A stretch of DNA of 64,000 nt. Origin: Microterricola viridarii. Lineage in GTDB: Bacteria > Actinomycetota > Actinomycetes > Actinomycetales > Microbacteriaceae. This document shows, in pieces, positions 1-10,689 of this stretch. Below the pieces are notes generated by a model. That model searched no databases. It saw only the letters and a list, made by a program, of their open reading frames with translations, and was not told the DNA's origin. The first letter of the stretch is position 1. Each line of letters opens with the position of its first letter. A program made the position numbers and the translations under genes. Where the stretch lies: the NCBI RefSeq assembly GCF_001542775.1, contig NZ_CP014145.1, forward strand, positions 1,798,001 to 1,862,000, given 5' to 3'.

Positions 1-1
1 T

Positions 2-481
2 GACCACGGAATCCCCGTCTATGTGCACGCGGCCGATGCCGCGCGAGCGCGCGGGGAGGCAACCTCGCATGCCGCGGGCGGGCCCAAACGTTTCGGTGCC
101 GTTCTCGGCTTCGGCGCGTACGCGCTCCGCAAGGGCGGCATGAAGAGCACGCACCTGACGTCGGTAATGGAGATGCAGGGCGGCGAGACGCTGCCCCTCC
201 CCGGCTCGCCCCAGATCATCGGTATGCCGGGGCACTCACCGGGCAGTGTCGCGGTCTTCGTCCCCAGCGTCGACACGGTCTTCGTCGGGGATGCGCTCAC
301 TACCCGCAATGTGCTGACCGGGGTGACGGGCCCGCAGCCGGCACCCTTCACCGACGACCCGGGCGAGGCGCTGCGCTCGCTCGACGCTCTCGCGGAGCTG
401 CCCGCACACCGTGTCGTGCCCGGCCATGGCCCGGCCTGGTCCGGCTCGATGGCCGACGCCGTCGCCCAGATCCGCGCCTGA
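2..481 (+). CDS. MBL-fold metallo-hydrolase, C-terminal part
   Basis: The gene enters from outside the window; the frame is open from base 2 and reads DHGIPVYVHAAD at once. The part seen is about 159 residues and covers the C-terminal half of a metallo-beta-lactamase fold. MPGHSPGSVAVF with the following VGDAL supplies the metal-binding His and Asp of the family, and VPGHGPAW near the end gives the last conserved His. The HxHxDH motif must lie upstream. Such proteins hydrolyse thioesters, lactones or glyoxalase-type substrates; the substrate cannot be read here. Confidence in the fold is high, in function low. Confidence 0.85.
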   Translation, partial: DHGIPVYVHAADAARARGEATSHAAGGPKRFGAVLGFGAYALRKGGMKSTHLTSVMEMQGGETLPLPGSPQIIGMPGHSPGSVAVFVPSVDTVFVGDALTTRNVLTGVTGPQPAPFTDDPGEALRSLDALAELPAHRVVPGHGPAWSGSMADAVAQIRA

Positions 482-645
482 GCCGGGGAAGGGTCGGGGC
501 CGGAGCCTGCCGGGACCACAAACGGCCGGCATCCGGTACACGGATGCCGGCCGCTCCCCAGCTCAACGAGCGTGGTGCCTGGGTCGCCCGTTCAAGGGAT
601 ACGGGCGCCGGGCGGTCAGATGCTGGGTGGTCAGATGCCGGCCGG

Positions 646-1005
646 TCAGATGTAGTAGCCGCCGTAGTAGATGCCGATGCTCTCGCGGTACTGCGGGTCG
701 GTCATGGCGATGCCCTCGACCAGCTCCGGAGAATCTTTGATCTGCTCCTTGGTGAGGTCGACGTACACCACCTTCTCGGCGTCATCGATGCGCTCGACGG
801 TTCCGGCCGGCAGCACAACCTTGCGGCCGAAGATCCAGGGGCCGGTGTCGACGACGATGCTGGCGGCCCCGACCGCGTCGCTGGCCTCATCAATCTTGCC
901 GATGTGGCCATCTGTGGCGTGCACCTTGTAACCGACGATGCCGGCGGAGTCCGGCGTGCGTCCTGTCGAATCCCGATAAGACCAGGGGTCCCATGTGTTG
1001 GACAT
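646..1005 (-). CDS. PRC-barrel domain protein
   Basis: A 119-residue soluble protein. Residues about 20-100 form a PRC-barrel: GIVGYKVHATDGHIGKIDEAS, then GRKVVLPAGTVERID and YVDLTKEQIKDSPE, the pattern of small PRC-barrel stress proteins of actinobacteria. The C-terminus is Tyr/Gly-rich (GIYYGGYYI). The ATG at 1005 was chosen because AAAGGA lies at the proper distance upstream; the frame stays open further 5' but without a better start. It stands alone on the minus strand between two copies of the 3' end of an MBL-fold gene, so it may have been inserted there. The family is linked to ribosome or RNA binding and photosynthetic complexes elsewhere; its role here is unknown. Confidence 0.85.
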   Translation of the reverse strand: MSNTWDPWSYRDSTGRTPDSAGIVGYKVHATDGHIGKIDEASDAVGAASIVVDTGPWIFGRKVVLPAGTVERIDDAEKVVYVDLTKEQIKDSPELVEGIAMTDPQYRESIGIYYGGYYI

Positions 1006-1138
1006 GTCCGTTCCTTTCTTCGTGACGGTCTGTGTACTTTTCAACCCTGCCGCACGGTGGACGATGACCACAGGGGGTTGTGAATGACGAACCGGCCTGT
1101 TATCACGGGCGCGCGGCGTGAAATCCGCGCCCTGAGGG

Positions 1139-1195
1139 AATGGCCCGGCCCGCGCCCGCTCGTTGGCCGACGCGGTTGGCCAGGTCCGCGCCTGA
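1139..1195 (+). pseudogene. Remnant of a second MBL-fold gene 3' end
   Basis: Nineteen codons ending in TGA read NGPARARSLADAVGQVRA, which aligns with the last residues of the MBL-fold gene at the left edge (HGPAWSGSMADAVAQIRA). The DNA is also similar. No coding sequence of the family precedes it. It is best seen as a leftover of a duplication, with the PRC-barrel gene lying between the two copies. Confidence 0.6.
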
Positions 1196-1266
1196 ACAGG
1201 CGGGAGCTCAGTCGGGAGCTCAGACAGGGTCAGGCGCGATTCAGCCGCGCGCACTAGCCTTCCGGC

Positions 1267-1764
1267 ATGACCACCACCCGCCTGCAACACCACCGGATCC
1301 AGCCCGGCCCCGGCCAGGAATCCGTCTGGGACTATCCCCGGCCACCGCGCGTCGAACGGGTGGACCAGCGCGTCACCGTCGAGGTCGACGGGCAGCGTGT
1401 CGTCGACACCACCGACGTGGTGCGCGTCCTGGAGACCAGCCATCCGCCGGTCTACTACCTGCCGCGCGGCGCGTTCGCACCGGGCGTGCTGCAGCCGGCA
1501 CGTGGCCGCACGCACTGCGAGTTCAAGGGCGAAGCACGCTACCTCTCGGTGGGCAGCGCGGCCGGTGCGGCGTGGTATTACCCGGCACCTGCACCCGGCT
1601 ATGAGGCGCTGGCCGACCGGATTGCGGTGTACCCGGGCGCCATGGAGCGCTGCACTGTGGATGGGGAGACCGTCACCGCCCAGGCCGGCGATTTCTACGG
1701 CGGCTGGATCACCTCCCGCGTCGTCGGCCCGTTCAAAGGGGAAGCCGGAACGTGGGGCTGGTGA
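1267..1764 (+). CDS. DUF427 family protein
   Basis: A 165-residue protein with the DUF427 (NTP_transf_9) signature. The middle reads SHPPVYYLPRGAF followed by RTHCEFKGEARYLSV, and the C-terminus repeats the fold with YPGAM..CTVDGETV. These motifs are hallmarks of the family, found widely in actinobacteria and proteobacteria, with no firmly known function. The ATG at 1267 gives a normal N-terminus for the family. It stands alone, followed by the repeats in front of the next regulator gene. Confidence 0.85.
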   Translation: MTTTRLQHHRIQPGPGQESVWDYPRPPRVERVDQRVTVEVDGQRVVDTTDVVRVLETSHPPVYYLPRGAFAPGVLQPARGRTHCEFKGEARYLSVGSAAGAAWYYPAPAPGYEALADRIAVYPGAMERCTVDGETVTAQAGDFYGGWITSRVVGPFKGEAGTWGW

Positions 1765-1797
1765 ATCGCGCGCCCCTGCGGTGAACAGCCGGGCGCG

Positions 1798-1849
1798 CAG
1801 GTAGCGACAGTGTGGCAGGTAGCGACAGTGCTGGCAGGTAACCACAGTG
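1798..1849. promoter_or_regulatory. Three operator-like direct repeats upstream of the XRE regulator
   Basis: CAGGTAGCGACAGTG occurs at 1798-1812 and 1816-1830, and CAGGTAACCACAGTG at 1835-1849. Start-to-start spacing is 18 and 19 bases, close to two helical turns. The last copy ends 37 bases before the ATG of the regulator at 1887. Position and spacing suggest binding sites for that regulator (autoregulation); this is inference. Confidence 0.55.
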
Positions 1850-1886
1850 CCTCCCGGGGCGGGATGCCGCGGCCTATCGTTGAGGA

Positions 1887-2771
1887 ATGGGAGACGTGCG
1901 CAGTGACATCCGGGAGTTCTTGAGTTCGCGGCGCGCCCGGATCTCGCCGGAGCAAGCAGGCCTTCCCGCGTACGGCGGCAACCGGCGCGTCCCCGGGCTG
2001 CGCCGGGAGGAGGTCGCGATGCTCAGCGGAGTCTCGGTCGACTACTACGTGCGTCTGGAACGCGGCAACCTCGCCGGCGCATCGGAGAGCGTACTGGACG
2101 CGCTCGCCAGCACCCTGCAGCTCGACGAGGCGGAGCGGGAGTACCTGTTCGACTTGGCCCGGGCGTCGGGCCCCAGCCGCCGGGCGGCGCGCAAGCCCGC
2201 GAGCGCCGTGCGCCCGGCGGTGCAGCAGGTGCTGGAGGCGATGGCGGACGCTCCGGCGTGGGTGCGCAACGGGCGCCACGACATCCTGGCCGCGAACCGC
2301 ATGGGCCGGGCGCTCTACTCGCCCGTGTTCCAAGACACGCGCCGGCCGGTGAACACCACCCGGTTCATCTATTTGAACCCGGCGGCCCGCGCCTTCTGGC
2401 GCGACTACGATCAGGTGGCCAAGGACGCCGCCTCGATGCTGCGGCTGGAGGCGGGGCGCAACCCGCACGACGCCGAGCTGATCCGGCTCGTCGGGGAGCT
2501 GTCGACGCAGAGCGAGTTGTTCCGCGAGCGCTGGGCGTCGCGCGATGTCGTGTTCCACCGCAGCGGCCTGAAGCGCCTGCACCACCCGATCGTCGGTAAC
2601 CTCGACCTGAACTACGAGTCGATGGAGCTGCCCAGCGAGCCCGGCCTCGTGATGAACGTGTACACCGCGCCGGCGGGGTCGCCGACCGCGGATGCCCTCC
2701 GCCTGCTGGCGTCCTGGGCCGCCTCGCAAGACGGCGAGAACGTCGCGGCGGAGGCAGCCCAGCGGTCGTAG
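1887..2771 (+). CDS. XRE-family regulator with MmyB-like ligand-binding domain
   Basis: A 294-residue transcription regulator. Residues about 5-75 form the helix-turn-helix: VPGLRREEVAMLSGVSVDYYVRLERG is the recognition region typical of the family. Residues 105-285 match the MmyB-like PAS-type domain (WVRNGRHDILAANRMG, NTTRFIYLNPAAR, FHRSGLKRLHHPIVGNLDL). Such proteins are abundant in actinobacteria and usually control a neighbouring oxidoreductase gene. Here the aldo-keto reductase, cupin and DUF2255 genes nearby are candidate targets. The three repeats just upstream are probable self-binding sites. Confidence 0.9.
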   Translation: MGDVRSDIREFLSSRRARISPEQAGLPAYGGNRRVPGLRREEVAMLSGVSVDYYVRLERGNLAGASESVLDALASTLQLDEAEREYLFDLARASGPSRRAARKPASAVRPAVQQVLEAMADAPAWVRNGRHDILAANRMGRALYSPVFQDTRRPVNTTRFIYLNPAARAFWRDYDQVAKDAASMLRLEAGRNPHDAELIRLVGELSTQSELFRERWASRDVVFHRSGLKRLHHPIVGNLDLNYESMELPSEPGLVMNVYTAPAGSPTADALRLLASWAASQDGENVAAEAAQRS

Positions 2772-2786
2772 CCCTGCGCCGGCTCC

Positions 2787-3164
2787 CTAGCCCAGCGGCA
2801 TCACCCGCAGGGTGGTCTCGAGCACATCGCTGCCCGTGATCGCGGCGATGGGGGCCGGGCCGTAGCGGTCGTACTTCTGGTGCAGCGCGCGGTCCAGGTG
2901 CTCCCGCACCGAGGGGTCGGCCAGCTCGAACGTGACATCCCGCTCGACGCCGCCGGCGCTGATCCGCCCCTGTCCGGCGTGCAGCGCGCGGCGGAACCAG
3001 CCGTTTTGCGTGCCGTGCGCCGACCTGAGGTAGAGGGCATCACCCAGCGCGCTGTGCCAGATCGTCGTGTAGGGCCGTAGCGACCCGTCTGCACGCGCCG
3101 ATGTCACGCGCAGCTCGGCGCTGGCGTCGATTCGGCTGAGTTCGTCTGCCGTCCACTGTGCCAT
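2787..3164 (-). CDS. DUF2255 family protein
   Basis: A 125-residue protein starting MAQWTADELSRID and carrying LRPYTTIWHSALGDALYLRSA and the YDRYGP segment, all typical of DUF2255. These small proteins resemble the split-barrel flavin/F420-binding fold, though no cofactor site can be proved here. It follows the frameshifted cupin gene on the same strand with only 9 bases between stop and start, so the two are probably co-transcribed. Confidence 0.8.
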   Translation of the reverse strand: MAQWTADELSRIDASAELRVTSARADGSLRPYTTIWHSALGDALYLRSAHGTQNGWFRRALHAGQGRISAGGVERDVTFELADPSVREHLDRALHQKYDRYGPAPIAAITGSDVLETTLRVMPLG

Positions 3165-3173
3165 GTCGTTCTC

Positions 3174-3592
3174 CTAGCTGGTCGGGTTCGTGGTCGGGTA
3201 TTCGTTGTCGCGGAGCTTGGCGCCCCACACCGTTTCTGGTTCGCTGCCGCCCGCCGGCGCCTCCCAGAGGGCGAGGTGGCACATGAAGTTGTCGGGGGTC
3301 GCGCCGTGCCAGTGCCACTCCCCGCTGGCGTGTGCACGGTGTCCCCCGGGTGCAGCTCGATCAGCTCCCCGCCGCGCGACTGAACGTAGCCGAGCCCCTC
3401 AGTCACGTGCAGGGTCTGGCCGACCGCATGCGTGTGCCAGGCCGTGTGCGCTCCGGGAGTGAAGCGCACCAGGTTGAGCCGAGCGCGCGAGGGTTCCTCG
3501 CCGGCGTAATAGGCGTTGAAGTACACGTCACCGGTGAACCACTCCGCCGGCCCCTTGACGGTGGGCAGCTTTGCTTGCATCTGGGTGCTCAT
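3174..3592 (-). pseudogene. Cupin-domain protein, broken by one missing base
   Basis: The gene starts at an ATG (3592) behind AGAAGGAG and reads a single-domain cupin: FTPGAHTAWHTHAVGQTLHV contains the metal-binding His pair and Glu/Gln region, followed by ELHPGDTVHTPAG. At the run of four C on the plus strand (3320-3323) the frame breaks. Adding one base restores EWHWHGATPDNFMCHLALWE and a natural end PTTNPTS with stop at 3174, giving about 139 residues. The restored EWHWHG is the second cupin motif. Either a real recent pseudogene or a base-calling error in the G/C run; the intact reading on both sides favours error. It lies 9 bases from the DUF2255 gene. Confidence 0.75.
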
Positions 3593-3771
3593 GAGGGTGC
3601 TCCTTCTCCGGCGAGCGCCGGGCTGGGGTGGGTCTGGGTTGTCACTGGCGGGCCGGTCTCGACCGACCCGACATCCATCAAACGCCCTGCGGCCGTTCCG
3701 CGGGAGTCCCTGCCGTATCGGGTACTCGCAGACCCTCCCAGAATCCGGGCGTCCGGCGTAGCGTCGAGCCC

Positions 3772-4656
3772 ATGACTGTTCCGAACCTGATCTTGAACAA
3801 TGGCGTCGACATGCCCGCACTGGGCTTCGGCGTCTTCCAGACTCCTCCGGCCGAGACGACGGATTCCGTGACGGAGGCGCTGAAGGTCGGCTACCGGCAC
3901 ATCGACACCGCGGCCGCCTACCTCAACGAGCGCGAGGTCGGGCAGGCCATCGCCGCCTCGGGAATCCCCCGCGATGAGTTGTTCCTCGAGACCAAGGTGT
4001 GGATCAGCGACTACGGCTTCGACGAGACGCTGCACGCCTTCGACAAGTCGGCCGGCAAGCTCGGCGTCGAGCAGCTCGACCTGCTCATCCTGCATCAGGC
4101 ACTGCCGGGCGACTTTGCCAAGACGCTCGAGGCCTACCGGGGGCTTGAGCGGCTGTACGCCGACGGCAAGGTGCGGGCGATCGGCGTCAGCAACTTCATG
4201 CCCGACCACCTCGACCAGCTGCTCGCCGTCGCCACCGTGACACCCGCGGTGAACCAGATCGAGGTGCATCCCTACTTTCAGCAGAAGGGGCTGCTCAGCT
4301 ACGACGCCGAGCACGGCATCCTGAACCAGGCGTGGTCACCCATCGGCGGCATCACGTTCTACCGCCCCGGCGTGATCGGCTCGACGCTGGAGGACGAGGT
4401 GATCGGGCAGATCGCGACCGCCCACGGCAAGACGCCCGCCCAGGTGATGCTGCGCTGGCACCTGCAGGAGGGCCGCTCCGCCATCCCGAAGTCGGTGAGG
4501 CCGGAGCGGATCGCGGAGAACTTCGACGTGTTCGACTTCGAGCTCACGGCCGACGAGCTCGCGCGGATCGACGCGCTGGATACCGGAATCCGCGGCGGCC
4601 CCGAGCCCGAGAGGATCACCCTCGAGGCATTCGGCCGCCCGATCCCCGAGGCCTAA
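3772..4656 (+). CDS. Aldo/keto reductase
   Basis: A 294-residue NAD(P)H-dependent aldo-keto reductase of the small bacterial 2,5-diketogluconate reductase type. The catalytic tetrad is visible: Asp and Tyr in HIDTAAAYLNE, Lys in ETKVWISDYG, and His in LLILHQALPG. The cofactor end is present as SVRPERIAENFDVFDFEL. The start at 3772 yields MTVPNLILNNGVDMPALGFG, the normal N-terminus; the frame is open further upstream but this ATG fits the family. It is divergent from the cupin gene and converges on the next gene, whose stop overlaps its own by a few bases. Confidence 0.92.
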   Translation: MTVPNLILNNGVDMPALGFGVFQTPPAETTDSVTEALKVGYRHIDTAAAYLNEREVGQAIAASGIPRDELFLETKVWISDYGFDETLHAFDKSAGKLGVEQLDLLILHQALPGDFAKTLEAYRGLERLYADGKVRAIGVSNFMPDHLDQLLAVATVTPAVNQIEVHPYFQQKGLLSYDAEHGILNQAWSPIGGITFYRPGVIGSTLEDEVIGQIATAHGKTPAQVMLRWHLQEGRSAIPKSVRPERIAENFDVFDFELTADELARIDALDTGIRGGPEPERITLEAFGRPIPEA

Positions 4657-5213
4657 TCCTGCCGCGCGGATGCCGCTCCGGCGTCATCCGGGTAAATGAG
4701 CACGAATCGCGTGAGGGCGTGGCCAGGCTCCGGCAGTCGCTCCCGCTCCGAATCGCTGGCACACCACATGCCCGGCATGCTCGTTTCAGAGATGATCACC
4801 TCAAGCCGGTTCCCCGCGCTCTCAGCCGTCAAGACGAGCCCACCGTCGGGCTCTTCAGAGGGGTTGCCGTCCTCATCCAGCCGCGGCTCAAGGGCGAATC
4901 CGGCGTCGGCCGCTGTCTCTTTCATCACCCGCAGCGCCTGAGCCCGGCCGTCGAACTCATGGAACGCCTCGTACCAGGGCGTGGTATTGTCGGGGCCTTG
5001 GCCGCCGTCGCCGTCGTCACAGATCGGATCGCCTCCGCCGCGCGCGATGGCGGCGCCGATGGCCTTCCCCTGCTCTTCGGCCGCGTTGGGCGCGAGGGCC
5101 GCGATGACGATCACGACGATGATCACCACGATGCCCAGGGCAATGGCGCCGCCTATGATGATGAGTGGCACCAGCACGGCGGCCTGGAGAGCGACGCGAA
5201 CGCGGTTCCTCAT
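4653..5213 (-). CDS. Hypothetical membrane-anchored protein
   Basis: A 186-residue protein starting MRNRVRVALQAAV. Residues about 10-40 are one long hydrophobic stretch (PLIIIGGAIALGIVVIIVVIVIA broken by few polar residues), so it is anchored by a single N-terminal helix with the rest outside. The remaining domain is acidic, with two Cys (ICDDG and MWCAS) that could form a disulfide. I do not recognise a family; small proteins of this design are common in Microbacteriaceae. It converges with the aldo-keto reductase gene, overlapping by three bases. The frame is open upstream to 5348 but 5213 is the last start before the hydrophobic helix. Confidence 0.6.
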   Translation of the reverse strand: MRNRVRVALQAAVLVPLIIIGGAIALGIVVIIVVIVIAALAPNAAEEQGKAIGAAIARGGGDPICDDGDGGQGPDNTTPWYEAFHEFDGRAQALRVMKETAADAGFALEPRLDEDGNPSEEPDGGLVLTAESAGNRLEVIISETSMPGMWCASDSERERLPEPGHALTRFVLIYPDDAGAASARQD

Positions 5214-5450
5214 CGGCGCACCGCCGTGTCGGCTCCGCCGGCCATCTTCCCGGCGCCTGAACGCGCGACCCTGAGCCCCAATACTCTCCCCACAACGACG
5301 CGCCAGTCGACCGGCCGAGCGCGCGGTGCGATGACCAGAGGGTGCCACAGGTTAGGCGCCGATCGCCACCCCCATTCCGAGTGCGCCGGGTCGGCCCGAT
5401 CCACGTGCCGGCGGCAACGGCATCCGCCACGCCCTCCAGACATTCCCTGA

Positions 5451-7714
<2,264 letters not shown>

Positions 7715-7723
7715 CGCGACACC

Positions 7724-7770
7724 CAGAGGGGCCCGGACGGCGTGTGCCGTGCGGGCCCCTCTGTCGTGCG
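7724..7770. terminator. Strong hairpin terminator between icd and pspA-like gene
   Basis: CAGAGGGGCCCG (7724-7735) pairs with CGGGCCCCTCTG (7752-7763); inside it ACGGC and GCCGT pair around a GTGT loop. It lies between two convergent genes, so it can end transcription from both sides. There is no long T run. Confidence 0.8.
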
Positions 7771-7775
7771 CCCGC

Positions 7776-8555
7776 TTACGGAGTCGGCGGTGCCTGCCCG
7801 ATGCTCAACCAGCCGTCGGGGGAATGCACCGTCATGCCGGAGCCACGGCCGCCCTCGCCACCCTCCGCCTTCAGCGCGTTGAGCTGGCGCTCGATGTCGG
7901 CGCGCGACGCCAGCTCGGAGAGTTGGCGCTCGATGTCGGCGTCGGGTGCCGCCGTCAGGTCCTGGAGGGCGCCGCTGGCGAGCAAGTCGCCGGTCGCCTG
8001 CGCGCGGGCCTGCATCTGCGTGACGCGATCGCGCGCGCGGTCAAGGCCGGCTCCGACGTCGTTCATGTTCGCGCCGATGCCAGCGACCGACTCATTCGCC
8101 CGCACCTGCGCCTCGGAGGCACTGTACGTGGCCTTCAGGGTCTCCTTCTCAACGCGGAAGGCGGCGATCTGCTCGGCCAGCCGGCGCTCCCGCTCCTGCA
8201 GCTGGGAGGTCTGCGCCTGCAGCGAGGCGTGCTGCTCCTGCAGCTTCGCCACCTGGCCCTCCAGCGAGGCGCGGCGTTGCAGCGCGGCGCGGGCGAGGTC
8301 CTCGCGTCCCTGCGCCATGGCTTCGGTGGCCTGCTCCCCCAGACGGCGGTGGCGCGCCCCCATCTCCTCGCCCTGCAGCTCGATGCGCTTCTTCGCCGTT
8401 GCGACCTCGGCGACGGCCCCCCGCACCTCGTGCAGCAGCTTCACCTGCTGCTCGTAGCTATCGTCGAGGGCGTCGCGCGGATCCTCCATCCGGGTGAGCG
8501 CTTTGGATGTCTTGGTGCGGAAGATCGTACGCATCCGCGCGGTGTTGTCGCTCAT
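7776..8555 (-). CDS. PspA/IM30 family protein
   Basis: A 259-residue protein, nearly all long coiled-coil, beginning MSDNTARMRTIFRTKTSKALTRMEDPRDALDDSYEQQ, the usual start of actinobacterial PspA/IM30 relatives. These proteins bind the inner face of the membrane and protect it under envelope stress. The C-terminal tail after DIERQLNALKAEGG is Gly/Pro-rich and lacks helix pattern. The ATG at 8555 has AAAGGAG just upstream. The membrane protein gene before it overlaps it by 98 bases, suggesting they are expressed and act together. Confidence 0.85.
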   Translation of the reverse strand: MSDNTARMRTIFRTKTSKALTRMEDPRDALDDSYEQQVKLLHEVRGAVAEVATAKKRIELQGEEMGARHRRLGEQATEAMAQGREDLARAALQRRASLEGQVAKLQEQHASLQAQTSQLQERERRLAEQIAAFRVEKETLKATYSASEAQVRANESVAGIGANMNDVGAGLDRARDRVTQMQARAQATGDLLASGALQDLTAAPDADIERQLSELASRADIERQLNALKAEGGEGGRGSGMTVHSPDGWLSIGQAPPTP

Positions 8556-9171
8556 TGCTGGACTCCTTTGGGCCGTGTGTTGTCGTTGGGCGGGTACGGG
8601 TGGCGGTGCTGCCGCCGCGGTCGAGGCTGTTGAGGTTGGCCAGTTCCACCAGTCCCGCGTGCAGGGAGGCCACCTCCAGGTCGAGTTCGGCGTGCAGCGC
8701 CGAGAGCGCGTCTCCCGTGGGGTCGCCAAGGCCGGAGGCCACGGATGCCCGCAGCTCACGGATCATGTCGGAGATCTGGTCGACCGCCAGGCTCGCGGCG
8801 GGCAGCGCATCGGCCAGCGCGCCGGCATCCGTCTCGCTCTCCATGAGTTGCAACTGCGCCCGCAGGGTGGCGCCCTCGGCCTCGATGCGCCGGAACAGCC
8901 GGGGAAGATCGCCGCGCCGGCCGTTGCTGCGCACGGCGAGGTCGATCGCGGCGCGACCGCTGTCGAGTGCGTCGTCGAGTTGCAGCTCGAGGGCGAGCAC
9001 CTGGCGGCGCGGCCCCCGGCTGAATTGGGCGCGGCTCTTCAAGACCGCGCTGTTCACCGTGTGGCTGCGCCGCACGCGGCGATAGAGCGCCCGCACGATC
9101 AGCACCACGGTGAGCACCGAGGCGGCGGCGATGGCCGCGAGTGAGATCAGGATCCAGAACACGACGTCCAT
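8458..9171 (-). CDS. Membrane-anchored coiled-coil protein, partner of PspA-like protein
   Basis: A 237-residue protein starting MDVVFWILISLAAIAAASVLTVVLIVRALYRRVRR, a single N-terminal membrane helix followed by a basic stretch and then a long helical, Leu/Ala-rich region. GGGAGG lies before the ATG at 9171. No family name can be given. Its last 33 codons overlap the start of the pspA-like gene in another frame; the tail HGPKESSNERQHRADAYDL is composition-wise unlike the rest. Either a true overlap or a lost stop. Location next to pspA suggests a membrane recruiter for it (inference). Confidence 0.65.
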   Translation of the reverse strand: MDVVFWILISLAAIAAASVLTVVLIVRALYRRVRRSHTVNSAVLKSRAQFSRGPRRQVLALELQLDDALDSGRAAIDLAVRSNGRRGDLPRLFRRIEAEGATLRAQLQLMESETDAGALADALPAASLAVDQISDMIRELRASVASGLGDPTGDALSALHAELDLEVASLHAGLVELANLNSLDRGGSTATRTRPTTTHGPKESSNERQHRADAYDLPHQDIQSAHPDGGSARRPRR

Positions 9172-9357
9172 GGCTGACGCCTCCCGTTCCGAGCCACGTG
9201 TTTCGAGTCCATGAGGCACACCTCCGTACTGTCTTCGCCGCGGCTTCGGCGCCGCAAACGCGATATATCTCAACTTACGCGTGCGGAGGGGTCACGGGAA
9301 GGAGTCTCGACAGATCCTCAGCGATTGTCGCGGGTCACGAGACGGGCCTCGCCGGCG

Positions 9358-10272
9358 TCAGTGCCAGAATTCCGTGAGCTTCTCGGCACGAGCTCTGCCT
9401 TGCTCGAACCCGGCTTGCGCGGCAGGCGCACGCCTCGACAGGTCCATCATGTTGTCCCCGAACGCGGCGTTCGAGGCGCCATCCGGGAAGATCGTTTCGA
9501 CTCTGCTGCCGCTGGCGCGCAGCTCCGCGAGCTGTGTTGCGAGGTCCATGCCCCAATCCTGCGGATGCCGCGACCTCCCGCCGAACGGTGAGAGCACCAG
9601 CACCCGGGCGTACTCGGCGGCCAGGTCGGCGTTCTCGTTCCGGCGGTAGCCGCCGTCGATGTACCGACTGTCACCGATTCGGTAGGCAAAGCCGCTGGAA
9701 CAGCTGGCGGCCACGGCGTCGGCCAGCTCGACCCCGCTGTGCCGGTCGAACACGGTCGGCTCACCCGTCTGGGCGTTGACCGCCGTGATGAGCACCCGCT
9801 GTTGCGGCCAGCGCTGCTCTGGCAGCCGCGCGGCGACGGTCGTGCGCCAGCGGGTTTGGGCAGCCACGTTTGACGCGCCATCCGTCGCGAGCGCCCACGC
9901 CCCGAGCCGTCGGCGCATGTCGGCCGCATCGGCGGCGGCGGCGATGATCGCGCCCGTGGTCTCCATCTGACTCGTCACCGACGTCGTCGGCGCTGGACCG
10001 CGACCAGATCCGGCCGCTCCAGTCTGCGAATGGGGAACTGCAGCGAGGATGTCGGCCAACAGCCCGGCGGGGGGCGCACCCGTGATTTGGGCTGCGGCCG
10101 TCGATCCGGCCGAGGTGCCGATGATCAGGTCGGCGCGCGTGACATCCAACCCGGCCTCGACCAGGCCGGCGACAACACCGATCAGCCACGCGTTGCCGGC
10201 CGAGCCGCCACCTCCCAGCACCAATGCGGTGCGGGAGTCGCGTGCCGAGCTGTGCTGAAGTGATTCATTCAT
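9358..10272 (-). CDS. Patatin-like phospholipase
   Basis: A 304-residue serine hydrolase of the patatin family. It has the oxyanion loop LVLGGGGSAGNAWLIGV near residue 20, the nucleophile elbow IGTSAGS near residue 53, and the second member of the Ser-Asp dyad in YIDGGYRRNENADLAA near residue 215. It has no signal peptide and is likely cytoplasmic or loosely membrane-bound. The patatin family cleaves acyl chains from lipids; the substrate here is unknown. It stands alone. Confidence 0.92.
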   Translation of the reverse strand: MNESLQHSSARDSRTALVLGGGGSAGNAWLIGVVAGLVEAGLDVTRADLIIGTSAGSTAAAQITGAPPAGLLADILAAVPHSQTGAAGSGRGPAPTTSVTSQMETTGAIIAAAADAADMRRRLGAWALATDGASNVAAQTRWRTTVAARLPEQRWPQQRVLITAVNAQTGEPTVFDRHSGVELADAVAASCSSGFAYRIGDSRYIDGGYRRNENADLAAEYARVLVLSPFGGRSRHPQDWGMDLATQLAELRASGSRVETIFPDGASNAAFGDNMMDLSRRAPAAQAGFEQGRARAEKLTEFWH

Positions 10273-10509
10273 GGTCGTAGCTTCCTGAGAGTGCGTGCAT
10301 CTATGAAGCGCGCCGTTGCCATTCCGCCAGCATCCACCGTGAGCTCATTCGTGTACTTCACTGGCTTGACTGACATCCTGCCAGCCCAAGCTGGAGGCCA
10401 GACAGACGTGGTCATACCCAATTTCCTCGCCGTTCCCGTCGCAGGACGGTGATGGCGTGAGAGTGACCCGAGAGATGATCGACCCGCAGCTGCCCGCGCG
10501 ACCGACTCC

Positions 10510-10689
10510 GTCGACAGTCTCCAGGAGGCGGGTGTGCCCGCCGAGTTCACGGCCTGCGAGGGCTGCTTCCACGCGTTCGATGGGCGGCGGCCCCAAGCGC
10601 GCCCCAGCATGGAGGCCTCTGCGTATCGCGACCGATGGTTCCGGCCGGTGATCCAGAGCCACTTCGCGCCCCAGCCCGTCCTGAGCTGA
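10510..10689 (+). pseudogene. Remnant of an alpha/beta-hydrolase C-terminus
   Basis: The frame ending in TGA at 10689 reads SLQEAGVPAEFTACEGCFHA, then FDGRRPQARPSMEASAYRDR and WFRPVIQSHF. This is the C-terminal segment of alpha/beta-hydrolase fold-3 esterases, including the catalytic His of the FHAF motif. Nothing resembling the rest of the enzyme, such as the GDSAGG elbow, is present upstream in any frame I could read. It is a decayed fragment with no start codon of its own in context. Confidence 0.6.

Noticed and set aside
1798..1849. A CRISPR-like array
   Set aside because: Repeats are 15 bp with 3-4 base gaps and no spacers; an operator cluster fits better.
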